Below are positions 48,740 through 57,440 of a DNA stretch of 64,000 nt, piece after piece; within the stretch, counting starts at the first letter, position 1, and every line of letters starts with the position of its first letter. A program made the position numbers and the translations under genes. The notes below the pieces were generated by a model. That model was not told where the DNA came from and did not search any database. It saw only the letters and a program-made list of their open reading frames with translations. This stretch comes from Streptomyces sp. NBC_00376 (GTDB lineage: Bacteria; Actinomycetota; Actinomycetes; Streptomycetales; Streptomycetaceae): the NCBI RefSeq assembly GCF_036077095.1, contig NZ_CP107960.1:8184001-8248000 (forward strand), read 5' to 3'.

Positions 48740-50071
48740 ATGACCTCCAAGCAGAGGACCGGACTCGCAATCGCGCTGACAGGTGTCGGCGCACTGAGCA
48801 TGGCGCTGCTCAGCCCCGTGGCGCAGGCCGGTGCGGACGGGGTGCGACCGGAATGCCCGCGCAGGCTCTCGTGCGACTGGGTGCCGGCGGCCTACCAGCA
48901 GACGGGTGACCCGGCCGACAAGGAGACGTACGGGAACTACGACACCGCGGACCGGCCGCACACCAACAAGGTCAGATTCATCGTTCTGCACGACACCGAG
49001 GAAGACTTCGACACCACCCTGAAGATCTTCCAGAACCCGCTGAAGCAGACCTCCGCCCACTATGTGGTGCGCTCGGGCGACGGCCATGTCACGCAGATGG
49101 TCAAGGGCAAGGACGTCGCCTGGCAGGCCGGCAACTGGTACGTCAACAGCCACTCCATCGGCATCGAGCAGGAGGGCGTCGCCGTCGAGGGCGCCAAGTG
49201 GTACACCCCCGAGATGTACCGCTCGACCGCCAAGCTGGTGCGTTACCTCGCCGCCAAGTACGACATACCGCTCGACCGCCAGCACATCATCGGCCACGAC
49301 GGAGTGCCGCCCACCAGCGCGTCCGGCACCAAGAACATGCACTGGGACCCGGGCACGTACTGGGACTGGAACCGCTTCATGAAGCTGCTCGGCAAGCCCA
49401 CCGTGCCGAGCGCCCCCAAGAGCAGCGAACTGATCACCGTCAGCCCGGACTTCGAGAAGAACCAGCAGGCCTTCCGTGACTGCGAGAAGGGCGTCGACCT
49501 GCCGGTCCAGGGCTCCAGCGCCGTCCCGCTGCACACCGCGCCGTCCGCCGACGCGCCCCTCTTCTCCGACCCCGGCCTCCACTCCGACGGCTCGCCCGGC
49601 ACGAACTGCGCGGCCGACTGGGGCAGCAAGATCAGCGCCACCCAGCAGGCCGTCGTCGCGGACCGCGCCCCCGGCTGGACGGCGATCTGGTGGTACGGCC
49701 AGAAGGCCTGGTTCGAGACCCCGGCCCGCAGCGGCAACACCACCCCCACCTCCGGCTACGTCGTCAGGCCGAAGGCCGGCCGCACGGACGTCCCGGTGTA
49801 CGGGGTCGCGTACCCGGAGAAGTCCGAGTACCCCGCGGACTTCGCGGACAAGCGGGTGGGCGCGCCGCTCCAGTACAAGATCAAGGCCGGCCAGTCCTAC
49901 CCCGGCGGCGGCGAGGCACCGACGGGATTCTTCTACGCGCCGACGATCGACTCCTCGTACCCGCTCGACCACGCGTACTTCCGCGGCGAGGAGAAGTACG
50001 TGACGGTGCAGATCGGCCACCGGATCGCCTTCGTGAAGGCGTCCGACGTGGACATCGTGCGCACCCGCTGA
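48740..50071 (+). CDS. Secreted N-acetylmuramoyl-L-alanine amidase (amidase_2 / PGRP type)
   Basis: Secreted zinc amidase of 443 residues that cuts the peptide stem from peptidoglycan. A signal peptide covers residues 1-30 (MTSKQRTGLAIALTGVGALS onward, ending near AQA). The amidase_2 domain (about 60-220) has the zinc ligand His in VRFIVLHDTEED, SAHYVVRSGDGHVTQMV, NSHSIGIEQEG, and QHIIGHDGVPP with a further His and Asp in NMHWDPGTYWDW. The C-terminal 200 residues are SH3-like or wall-binding repeats (AVPLHTAPSADAPLF, VPVYGVAYPEKSEYP). ATG 48740 follows AGGAAGGG. A DasR-like site lies upstream. Confidence 0.9.
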   Translation: MTSKQRTGLAIALTGVGALSMALLSPVAQAGADGVRPECPRRLSCDWVPAAYQQTGDPADKETYGNYDTADRPHTNKVRFIVLHDTEEDFDTTLKIFQNPLKQTSAHYVVRSGDGHVTQMVKGKDVAWQAGNWYVNSHSIGIEQEGVAVEGAKWYTPEMYRSTAKLVRYLAAKYDIPLDRQHIIGHDGVPPTSASGTKNMHWDPGTYWDWNRFMKLLGKPTVPSAPKSSELITVSPDFEKNQQAFRDCEKGVDLPVQGSSAVPLHTAPSADAPLFSDPGLHSDGSPGTNCAADWGSKISATQQAVVADRAPGWTAIWWYGQKAWFETPARSGNTTPTSGYVVRPKAGRTDVPVYGVAYPEKSEYPADFADKRVGAPLQYKIKAGQSYPGGGEAPTGFFYAPTIDSSYPLDHAYFRGEEKYVTVQIGHRIAFVKASDVDIVRTR

Positions 50072-50084
50072 GACCGCACCGGGG

Positions 50085-50102
50085 CCGTCGCAGCGGCGAC
50101 GG
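50085..50102 (+). terminator. Short hairpin between amidase and small secreted protein
   Basis: CCGTCGC (50085-50091) and GCGACGG (50096-50102) form a 7-bp stem with an AGCG loop, 14 nt after the amidase stop. It may reduce readthrough into the small secreted gene. Confidence 0.4.
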
Positions 50103-50139
50103 GACGCCGGGAATCCGTACAGTCGAGAAGGAGGACTCC

Positions 50140-50409
50140 ATGTACAAGCCGACCAGGACCGCCGCCACCGCGGCCGCGGGCATCGCCATGGCGCTCGCAC
50201 TCACCGTCGCCCCGGTCGCCGTCACCGTCGCCACGGCCTCGGCCGCCGCCGCTTCCGAGACCGGGGCGCAGGGCTGGGACGTCTCCGGCTCGTTCGACAC
50301 CCAGCAGGAGTGCGTCGCGGCCGGGGACGCGGGCGTCGCCGACGGGAGCTGGGAGCAGTACCGGTGCGTGCTGTTCGAGGCCCGGTGGGACCTGATGACT
50401 CCGGCGTGA
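50140..50409 (+). CDS. Small secreted protein, unknown function
   Basis: Protein of 89 residues with a strong ribosome site (AAGGAGGA) at ATG 50140. A signal peptide of about 38 residues (basic MYKPTRTAATAAAG, long Ala/Val core, AxA-type end) precedes a mature part of about 50 residues (QGWDVSGSFDTQQECVAAGD, then WEQYRCVLFEARWDL) with two Cys likely to form a disulfide. I do not recognise the family. It follows the amidase by 68 nt on the same strand and could share its transcript. Confidence 0.8.
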   Translation: MYKPTRTAATAAAGIAMALALTVAPVAVTVATASAAAASETGAQGWDVSGSFDTQQECVAAGDAGVADGSWEQYRCVLFEARWDLMTPA

Positions 50410-50426
50410 CCGCCCGACGCGTGATC

Positions 50427-50454
50427 GGTGCCCCTCCGCGCGCGGAGGGGCACC
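50427..50454. terminator. Bidirectional terminator hairpin
   Basis: A 28-bp perfect palindrome (14-bp arms, GGTGCCCCTCCGCG and its complement) between the small secreted protein and the convergent ROK regulator. It begins 17 nt after one stop and ends 5 nt before the other. Confidence 0.88.
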
Positions 50455-50459
50455 CGCGC

Positions 50460-51647
50460 TCACCCCGCGACCAGCCGGTTCACCTGCGCGGGCGACAGCG
50501 CGTGCTCGATCGCGAGGATGCCCGCCCCCACCGCCGCCGCGTTCTCCCCCGTACGGCTCGGCTCGATCCGCAGCAACTGGGTGGCCAGCGGATGCGAGCG
50601 CCGGTACACCGCCTCCCGGACCCCCGCGAGCAACTGATCGTGTACGGCGGCCAGGGCGCCGCCCATCACCACCGTGTCCGGGTTGAAGAAGTTCACCAGA
50701 CCGGCGAGGACCTCGCCCACCGCCCGCCCGGCCTCCCGCACCATCCGCACCGCGTCCCGGTTACCGGACCGCACCAGGCGCACGACGTCACTGCCCGACG
50801 TCGCGTCCAGCCCCAGCGCGACCAGCTTCGCCGCCAGTGACGCACCGCCCGCGACGGCCTCCAGACAGCCCGAATTGCCGCACCGGCAGGGATCGTCGAG
50901 ATCCCCGACCCGGATATGGCCGATGTCGCCCGCGCACCCCTGCGCGCCCCGGTGCAGTTTGCCGTCCGCGACGATCCCGCAGCCGATCCCCGTACCGACC
51001 TTGATGTACAGCAGATAGCGGCAGTCCGGGAACGCGCGCCGCTGCTCGCCCAGCGCCATCACGTTCACATCGTTGTCGACCAGCGCCCGCACCCCGAAGC
51101 GGGAGGCGAAGAACTCCGGGATCGGGTACTGGTGCCAGCCCGGCATGATCGGCGGATCGACCGGACGGCCGGTGGAGAACTCCACCGGACCCGGCACCCC
51201 GACACCGATGGACCGTAGCGTCCTCGGCTCCCGGCCCGTCTCCTCCAGCAGTGCGCGCACGGTGCGTTCCACATGCCGCAGCACGGAATCCGGGCCGTCC
51301 CCGATCAACAGCGGTTCCTCGTGCGAAGCGAGCGTGGTCCCCCCGATGTCCATCAGTGCCACCCGGCAGTGCGAGGCCCCCAGATCCACCCCGGCCACCG
51401 CGTGCTCACGGGTGCGCAGCGCCAGCCGTCTCGGCGGCCGGCCGCCGGTGGAGCCACCGTCGGCGTCCTCGTCCACGAGACCGTGCGCGATCAACGCGTC
51501 CACTCGCTGGGAAACTGTCGAGCGGGCCATTCCGGTCACCCGGGCGATGTCGGCACGGGTCGCGACCGCCCCCGAACCGATCAGCGCGAGCACCTCGCCG
51601 GGCGAGTGCGACGCGGCAGCGGAATTGCGATCCGACGGCGAAGACAT
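50460..51647 (-). CDS. ROK-family transcriptional regulator
   Basis: Regulator of 395 residues with an N-terminal winged helix (TRADIARVTGMARSTVSQRV) and a ROK sugar-kinase-like domain (VAGVDLGASHCRVALMDIGG; VDNDVNVMALGEQ; zinc motif CRCGNSGCLEAVAGG; NPDTVVMGGALA). NagC/XylR-like repressors use this layout to sense sugars. I chose ATG 51647 with an AGGGTGG site. It diverges from the sugar import operon, which it probably represses. The effector sugar is unknown. Confidence 0.92.
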   Translation of the reverse strand: MSSPSDRNSAAASHSPGEVLALIGSGAVATRADIARVTGMARSTVSQRVDALIAHGLVDEDADGGSTGGRPPRRLALRTREHAVAGVDLGASHCRVALMDIGGTTLASHEEPLLIGDGPDSVLRHVERTVRALLEETGREPRTLRSIGVGVPGPVEFSTGRPVDPPIMPGWHQYPIPEFFASRFGVRALVDNDVNVMALGEQRRAFPDCRYLLYIKVGTGIGCGIVADGKLHRGAQGCAGDIGHIRVGDLDDPCRCGNSGCLEAVAGGASLAAKLVALGLDATSGSDVVRLVRSGNRDAVRMVREAGRAVGEVLAGLVNFFNPDTVVMGGALAAVHDQLLAGVREAVYRRSHPLATQLLRIEPSRTGENAAAVGAGILAIEHALSPAQVNRLVAG

Positions 51648-51704
51648 GGCAGCCACCCTAGGCACGACTTTCGCTGCTCACAAGGCATCTGCTGTTCGTT
51701 CATC

Positions 51705-51720
51705 GGCATAAGTACATGCC
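51705..51720. promoter_or_regulatory. Candidate operator in ROK / sugar importer divergent region
   Basis: GGCAT (51705-51709) and ATGCC (51716-51720) form perfect 5-bp arms with a 6-nt spacer, in the 165-bp divergent gap. A -35 TTGACA (51752-51757) with a -10-like GACTCT (51775-51780, 17-nt spacing) lies 30-60 bp upstream of the importer ATG. The ROK regulator is the natural candidate binder. Confidence 0.45.
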
Positions 51721-51812
51721 AAGTCGCCAGAAAACAAAGGTGCTTGAGCCCTTGACACTCCCAATCCCTGTCACGACTCTGCTCTGCAGACCACTGAGCG
51801 AGGAGCAGTTCG

Positions 51813-53300
51813 ATGCTGACGATGCAGGGTGTGTCCAAGAGCTTCCTCGGGGTGCGTGTGCTCGATGGGGTGGGGCTCGACCTCGAAGCCGGGGAAGTGC
51901 ATGCCCTGGTGGGGGAGAACGGCGCCGGAAAGTCGACACTCATGAAGATCCTCGCGGGCGAGCACTTACCCGACGAGGGGACCCTCACCATCGACGGCAC
52001 CGCCCACTCCTTCAGCCACCCGGCCCAGGCCCAGGCCGCCGGGGTCGGCATCATCCACCAGGAGTTCGCGCTCCTGACGCACCGCACGGTCGCCGAGAAC
52101 GTCTTCCTCGGCCGCGAACCGACCAGGTACGGCCTGGTCGACCGACGCGCCATGGAGCGGCGCACCGCCGAACTCCTCGCCGAACTCGACGAGACCGGCA
52201 TCGCCCCGCGCACCCCCGTCCACGAGCTGTCCGTCGCACGCCGGCAGACCGTGGAGATCGTCAAGGCCCTCGCATCGGACGTCCGCATCCTGGTGATGGA
52301 CGAACCCACCGCCGCACTCGCCGACCACGAGGTCGAGCGACTCGGCGCCCTCGTGCGCCGCCTGACCGCCCGCGGAATCGGCATCCTGTACATCTCGCAC
52401 CGGCTTCGCGAGGTCTTCGACCTCTCGCAGCGCATCACCGTCCTCAAGGACGGCCGCCGCGTCACCACGCTCACCACCCGTGAAACCGACGCCGACACGG
52501 TGGTTTGCGCCATGGTGGGACGGGAGCTCGGCGCCTACTACCCGCCCCGGGCCGGCCCGGAGGAGCTCGGCGAGGAGCGGCTCACGGTGCGCGGCGGCGG
52601 CAACTCCAGGATTTCCGGTATCGATCTGACCCTGCGGGCCGGCGAGGTCGTCGGCGTCGCCGGCCTCCAGGGCTCCGGCCGGACCTCCCTGGCCCGCGCC
52701 CTGTTCGGCGCCGCCCCCTTCACCACGGGCACCATGACCGTCGGCGGGGAGCCGCTGCGCCCGGCGAACCCCCGGGAAGCCGTCCGGGCCGGGATCGCCC
52801 TGGTCACCGAGGACCGCAAGGGGGAGGGCCTCGTACTGCACCAGTCCGTGGCCGACAACGCACTGCTCGTGACCCGTGCGGTCCCGGCGCGCGGCGGACC
52901 GGCCGCACGCCGCGAGGTGACCGCGCTGCTGGAGCGCGTACGCCTCCACGCCCACGGCGAGGACCAGCAGGTCCAGTACCTGTCCGGCGGCAACCAGCAG
53001 AAGGTCGTCATCGCCAAGTGGCTCGCCGCCGGCCCCCGGGTGCTCCTCTTCGACGAACCGACCCGCGGCGTCGACGTCGGCGCCAAGGCGGCCATCCACA
53101 CCCTGGTACGGGAACTGGCCCGCGAAGGCCTCGCCGTACTCATCATCTCCTCCGAACTGCCCGAGCTGATCGGCATGAGTGACCGCGTCCTCGTCATGTC
53201 CCAAGGCCGCCTCGCCGGCGAACTGCCCGCCGGAGCCCCGGAAGAGGCGGTCATGCGCATCGCCACCGGCGGTGGCCCCGCCACGGAGGGAGCAGCATGA
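51813..53300 (+). CDS. Sugar ABC transporter ATP-binding protein (RbsA/XylG type), TTA codon
   Basis: Double ATPase of 495 residues powering a ribose/xylose-type importer. Two nucleotide-binding domains: the first with Walker A GENGAGKSTL and Walker B LVMDEPTAAL, the second with a degenerate Walker A (GLQGSGRTSL), an ABC signature LSGGNQQKVVIA and Walker B LLFDEPTRGVDVG. Leu52 (in AGEHLPDEG) is encoded by TTA at 51966-51968, the rare codon read by bldA tRNA, so translation may depend on development. ATG follows GAGGAGC. It is the first gene of a five-gene overlapping operon. Confidence 0.95.
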   Translation: MLTMQGVSKSFLGVRVLDGVGLDLEAGEVHALVGENGAGKSTLMKILAGEHLPDEGTLTIDGTAHSFSHPAQAQAAGVGIIHQEFALLTHRTVAENVFLGREPTRYGLVDRRAMERRTAELLAELDETGIAPRTPVHELSVARRQTVEIVKALASDVRILVMDEPTAALADHEVERLGALVRRLTARGIGILYISHRLREVFDLSQRITVLKDGRRVTTLTTRETDADTVVCAMVGRELGAYYPPRAGPEELGEERLTVRGGGNSRISGIDLTLRAGEVVGVAGLQGSGRTSLARALFGAAPFTTGTMTVGGEPLRPANPREAVRAGIALVTEDRKGEGLVLHQSVADNALLVTRAVPARGGPAARREVTALLERVRLHAHGEDQQVQYLSGGNQQKVVIAKWLAAGPRVLLFDEPTRGVDVGAKAAIHTLVRELAREGLAVLIISSELPELIGMSDRVLVMSQGRLAGELPAGAPEEAVMRIATGGGPATEGAA

Positions 53301-54313
53301 CCGCACTCCGGCCCGGCCTCGAAACCCGGCCCCGCACCGCCCCGCCCCGGACGGCCCGCCTCCGCCTCACCGGCCCGGTGGCCGGGGTCTGGCTGGCCGC
53401 CCTCGCCGTCACCGTGCTCGGCTGGATCACCGTCGCGGCCCGCGGCGGGGACTTCCTGACCGTGACCAACGTGGTGACGATCCTTCAGAACTGCGTCGCC
53501 CTCGGCCTCGTGGCCGTCGGCCAGTCCGTCGTCATCCTGACGGGATCGCTCGACCTCTCCGTCGCCTACCTCATCGGCCTCGGCACCCTTGTCGCCGCGG
53601 AGACGATGGAGAGCGGCAGCGTGCTCGTCGCGGTCATCGCCGTCCTCGCCCTCAGCGCCGCCGTCGGCCTGGCCAACGGGCTGATCGTCACCGGCCTCAA
53701 GGTCAACGCCTTCATCGCCACCCTCGGCACCGCCTTCATCCTGCGCGGCTGGATCGAGGACAACTACACCGGCCCCGCCGGCAAGGTCCCCGCCTCCTTC
53801 CAGCACCTCGGCTACGACCGGATCGGACCGGTCCCCGTCTCCCTCTTCCTCCTCCTCGCGGTCGCCGCCGCCCTGTGGCTGATCACCCGCCGCACCCGGC
53901 TCGGCCACCACATGTACGCGACCGGAGGCGACGAGCACGCCGCCCGGCTCTCCGGCGTCCGCACCCGGCGCACCGTCGTCACCGCGCACCTGCTGTGCTC
54001 GCTCTGCGTCGGCGCGGCGGCCCTCTTCCTCGCCGCACGGCTCGGCGCCGGCGCTCCCTGGGCGGGCACGGAGGCCCGCTACGACCTGGAGTCCATCGCC
54101 GCCGTCGTCCTCGGCGGCACCGCGCTCGCCGGCGGGCGCGGGGGAGTGGCGGGCACCCTCGGCGGAGTACTCGTCCTCGCCGTGCTCGACAGCGTCTTCA
54201 ACCAGCTGTCCGTGGACCCGTTCTTCAAGAACGTCGTCCGGGGCGTCGTCATCATCGCGGCCGTCGCCCTCTACGCCCGAGGCCGCCGCACCCCGAAGGA
54301 GCGGACCGCATGA
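53297..54313 (+). CDS. Sugar ABC transporter permease (RbsC type) 1
   Basis: Inner-membrane permease of 338 residues with about ten hydrophobic helices. It shows RbsC-type motifs: VAVGQSVVILTGSLDLSVAY, GLKVNAFIATLGTAFI and LESIAAVVLGGTALAGGRGG. Start overlaps the ATPase stop (ATGA) and the end overlaps the second permease. It likely pairs with the second permease as a heterodimer. Confidence 0.93.
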   Translation: MTALRPGLETRPRTAPPRTARLRLTGPVAGVWLAALAVTVLGWITVAARGGDFLTVTNVVTILQNCVALGLVAVGQSVVILTGSLDLSVAYLIGLGTLVAAETMESGSVLVAVIAVLALSAAVGLANGLIVTGLKVNAFIATLGTAFILRGWIEDNYTGPAGKVPASFQHLGYDRIGPVPVSLFLLLAVAAALWLITRRTRLGHHMYATGGDEHAARLSGVRTRRTVVTAHLLCSLCVGAAALFLAARLGAGAPWAGTEARYDLESIAAVVLGGTALAGGRGGVAGTLGGVLVLAVLDSVFNQLSVDPFFKNVVRGVVIIAAVALYARGRRTPKERTA

Positions 54314-55311
54314 CCACCGCCCAGGCGCCCGCCGGCCGCCGCGCACTGCGTGCCCTCACCACCGGCACACCCGTCTACCTCCTGCTCGTGGTGCTCCTGG
54401 CCGCACTCGCCCTCACCGACCCCGGCTTCTACGAACCCGACCGCTTCCTCGCCTTCGTCAAGCGCGCCGCCCCCCTCGTCATCCTGGCCGCCGGCCAGTA
54501 CCTGGTCATCGTCTGCGGCGAGTTCGACCTCTCCGTCGGAGCGATCGTCACCGCCGGGGTGGTCGTCGCCGCCGAACTGTACGGCTCGTTCCCGGCCGCA
54601 CCCTGGCTCCTGGTCACCGCGGTCCTGCTGCTCGCCGGAGCCCTCGCCGGACTCGTCAGCGGACTGATCACCACCCTGCTGCGCGTGCCGTCGTTCATCA
54701 CCACGCTCGGCATGATGCTGATCCTCGAAGGCGCAGTCTTCTTCTGGACCGGCGGTTCGCCCCACGGCTCCCTGCCCGCGGAGTTCCGCAGGCTCGGGCG
54801 CGGCACCGCGTTCGGCTGGCTGCCGTGGGCCGTACTCGCCTGCGTCGTCGCGGGCCTCCTGGCCGTACGCCTGATGCGTTCCGACTTCGGCCGCACGCTG
54901 CTGGCCACCGGCGACAGCGAACGTGCCGCGGCGCTGGCCGGCGTCCGGGTCGCACGCGCCCGGACCATCGCCTTCGTACTCTCCGGCGTCGCGGCCGCGC
55001 TCGCGGCGGTACTGGTCGGCGGGTTCTCCGGCGTCTCGGCACAGGCCGGCCGCGGCTACGAGTTCGAGGCGATCACCGCCGTCGTCCTGGGCGGTGTGGT
55101 GCTGGGCGGCGGGCGGGGCTCCGTCGTCGCGGCGATGGCCGGGGCGTTCTCGCTCCAGGCACTGTTCACCCTGCTCAACCTCCAGGGCGTCTCCGGCGCC
55201 CTGGAATCGACCGTGCAAGGCGTCATCGTCATCGCCGCCGTCGCCATCGGCGCAGCCGACTGGTCCCGGCTGCGCCGCGGCAACCGATCCCCGGGAGCGA
55301 AAACCTCATGA
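54310..55311 (+). CDS. Sugar ABC transporter permease (RbsC type) 2
   Basis: Second permease, 333 residues, same family (AAGQYLVIVCGEFDLSVGAI; LLRVPSFITTLGMMLI; FEAITAVVLGGVVLGGGRGS). Its start overlaps permease 1 (ATGA) and its end overlaps the binding-protein gene, giving tight coupling. The two permeases are similar in motif layout but clearly diverged. Confidence 0.93.
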   Translation: MTTAQAPAGRRALRALTTGTPVYLLLVVLLAALALTDPGFYEPDRFLAFVKRAAPLVILAAGQYLVIVCGEFDLSVGAIVTAGVVVAAELYGSFPAAPWLLVTAVLLLAGALAGLVSGLITTLLRVPSFITTLGMMLILEGAVFFWTGGSPHGSLPAEFRRLGRGTAFGWLPWAVLACVVAGLLAVRLMRSDFGRTLLATGDSERAAALAGVRVARARTIAFVLSGVAAALAAVLVGGFSGVSAQAGRGYEFEAITAVVLGGVVLGGGRGSVVAAMAGAFSLQALFTLLNLQGVSGALESTVQGVIVIAAVAIGAADWSRLRRGNRSPGAKTS

Positions 55312-56522
55312 GTACGCGAAAGCTCGGACACCTCCTCGCGCCGGTCGCCGCCCTGCTCGGTGCGGCCCTGCTCGCGGGCTGTACCAGCGACGCACCGCCC
55401 GACGCGCCCACCGCCGGAGCGAGTGGCGGCACGGGCGACCCGGGCACCGGCAAGCAGTCGGAGTTCTTCGACCGGGCCGAGTACGACCGTCAGCTCGGCC
55501 TCGCCGAGGTCACCCCGCAGGGGCCCGCCGGAAAGCCGTGGGAGCAGATGCTCCGCCCGGAGCTCGTCGACACCGGTCAGTACAAGAAGAAGGGCTCCGG
55601 CGGAATCCACCTCTGCTTCTCCAACGCCGGGGTCTTCAACCCCTGGCGTCAGGTCGGCCTCAAGAACATGCGGGCCGAGGCCGCACTCCACAAGGAGATC
55701 ACCGAGTTCACCGTTCTCGACGCGCAGGGCAAGGACGACAAACAGATCTCCGACATCCAGGAGCTCGCCGGCCGGGACTGCGACGCCCTGATCGTCTCCC
55801 CGAACACCACGGCCACCCTCACCCCCGCCGTCGAGCAGGCCTGCGGCAAGGTGCCGGTGATCGTCTTCGACCGGGGCGTCGAGACCGACTGCGCGGTCAC
55901 CTTCATCAACCCGATCGGCGGCTACGGATACGGGGCGGTCGCCGCCGACTTCCTCGTCGGGAAGGTGAAGCCCAAGGGGAAGATCCTCGCCCTGCGGATC
56001 TCCCCCGGCGTCGATGTGCTGGAGACCCGCTGGTCCGCGGCGAAACTCGCGTTCGACAAGAGCGGACTCGACGTCGTGGACGTGAAGTTCACCGACGGCG
56101 ACCCGGCGAAGACCAAGGCGATCGTCACCGACGCCCTCACCCGCAACGGCGACATCGACGGCGTCTGGATGGACTCCGGAGCGACCTCCGTCGCCGCCGT
56201 CGAAGCCTTCGAGGACGCCGGCAAGGACGTACCGCCCATCACCGGCGAGGACCAGCAGGACTTCCTCCAGGCCTGGAAGGAGAAGAAGCTCACCGCGATC
56301 GCCCCCTCGTACCCCACCTTCCAGTGGCGCACACCGGTCATCGCCGCGCTGAGGATCCTCAAGGGGCAGCAGGTCCCCAAGGAGTGGAAGCTCCCGCAGC
56401 CCACCGTCACCCAGGACACCCTCGACCAGTACTACAAGCCCGGCATGCCGCCCCTCCACTACGCGATGTGCGGCTGCGAGAACCTGCCCGGATTCCCGGA
56501 GAAATGGGGAGGCAAGAAGTGA
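55308..56522 (+). CDS. Sugar-binding lipoprotein (RbsB-type)
   Basis: Binding lipoprotein of 404 residues. Lipobox LLAGC with Cys25. The mature part has an acidic linker, then a type-I periplasmic-binding fold (GIHLCFSNAGVFNPWRQVGL; DIQELAGRDCDALIVSPNTT; GVDVLETRWSAAKLAFDKSG; MDSGATSVAAVEAFEDAG). It ends in an unusual tail with two Cys close together (YAMCGCENLPGFPEKWG). It would deliver the sugar to the two permeases. The ligand is unknown. Confidence 0.93.
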   Translation: MSTRKLGHLLAPVAALLGAALLAGCTSDAPPDAPTAGASGGTGDPGTGKQSEFFDRAEYDRQLGLAEVTPQGPAGKPWEQMLRPELVDTGQYKKKGSGGIHLCFSNAGVFNPWRQVGLKNMRAEAALHKEITEFTVLDAQGKDDKQISDIQELAGRDCDALIVSPNTTATLTPAVEQACGKVPVIVFDRGVETDCAVTFINPIGGYGYGAVAADFLVGKVKPKGKILALRISPGVDVLETRWSAAKLAFDKSGLDVVDVKFTDGDPAKTKAIVTDALTRNGDIDGVWMDSGATSVAAVEAFEDAGKDVPPITGEDQQDFLQAWKEKKLTAIAPSYPTFQWRTPVIAALRILKGQQVPKEWKLPQPTVTQDTLDQYYKPGMPPLHYAMCGCENLPGFPEKWGGKK

Positions 56523-57391
56523 GCGTCGCCTTCCCGATCGGTGCCAACCCGTGGATCTGGCATTCGCCGGTGACCTACGAAACGCTCGGTGACGTGCTGC
56601 CGAAGCTGTCCGCTTGGGGCTTCGACTGCGTCGAGATCCCGCTGGAGAACGAACGGGACTGGGCGCCCGCGTCGGTGGCCAAGCTCCTCGACGCCTCCGG
56701 TCTCGCCCCCGCCGCGGTGATCGCCGTCATGCCGCCCGGCCGCGACCTCGTCCGCACCGAACCGCAGACCGTCCGGGTCACCCAGGACTACCTGTACCGG
56801 TGCGTAGACGCCGCCGAGGCCCTCGGCGCCCCCACCGTCGCCGGACCCATGTACGCGGCGGTGGGCCGCACCTGGCGGATGGACCGCGCCGAACGCGCCG
56901 CCGCCTACGAGGAGTTGCGGGAGAACCTCGTGCTGGTAGTCGAGCATGCCCGCGCGGCGGGCGTGCGGCTCGCGGTGGAACCCCTCAACCGGTACGAGAC
57001 GAGCCTGCTCAACACCGTGGACCAGACCCTCGAAGCGCTGACCGGGCTCCCCGAGAGCACCATCGGCCTCGCGCTCGACGTTTACCACCAGAACATCGAG
57101 GAACGTTCGCTGCCCGGCGCCGTGCACCGCGCGGCGGGCCGCATCGTCCACGTCCAGGTGTGCGCCGGCGACCGGGGCACACCCGGCGCCGACAGTATCG
57201 ACTGGCCCGGCTTCCTCGCCGCGCTCGCCACGTGCGGCTACTGGGGCCCGCTCTGCATCGAGTCGTTCACCGCGCACAACGATGCCATCGCGGTCGCCGC
57301 CTCGGTCTGGCGGCCGCTCGCCGGCACCCAGGACAGCATCGCCACCGACGGCCTGGCCTTCCTGCGGCAGGCCCTGAGCGCTGTCCCGTAA
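56519..57391 (+). CDS. Sugar phosphate isomerase/epimerase (xylose-isomerase-like TIM barrel)
   Basis: TIM-barrel protein of 290 residues in the AP endonuclease 2/xylose isomerase-like family. Metal-site segments are seen: FDCVEIPLENERDW, RLAVEPLNRYETSLLNTVDQ with the conserved Glu, IGLALDVYHQNIEE and IVHVQVCAGDRG, and GPLCIESF with the last Glu. Its GTG (56519) overlaps the binding-protein stop (GTGA). It likely epimerises or isomerises the imported sugar. Confidence 0.88.
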   Translation: MSVAFPIGANPWIWHSPVTYETLGDVLPKLSAWGFDCVEIPLENERDWAPASVAKLLDASGLAPAAVIAVMPPGRDLVRTEPQTVRVTQDYLYRCVDAAEALGAPTVAGPMYAAVGRTWRMDRAERAAAYEELRENLVLVVEHARAAGVRLAVEPLNRYETSLLNTVDQTLEALTGLPESTIGLALDVYHQNIEERSLPGAVHRAAGRIVHVQVCAGDRGTPGADSIDWPGFLAALATCGYWGPLCIESFTAHNDAIAVAASVWRPLAGTQDSIATDGLAFLRQALSAVP

Positions 57392-57440
57392 TCCACCCCC
57401 CTTGCCCCGCTCGTCCGCAACCCGCAGAGAGGACCCGCTC

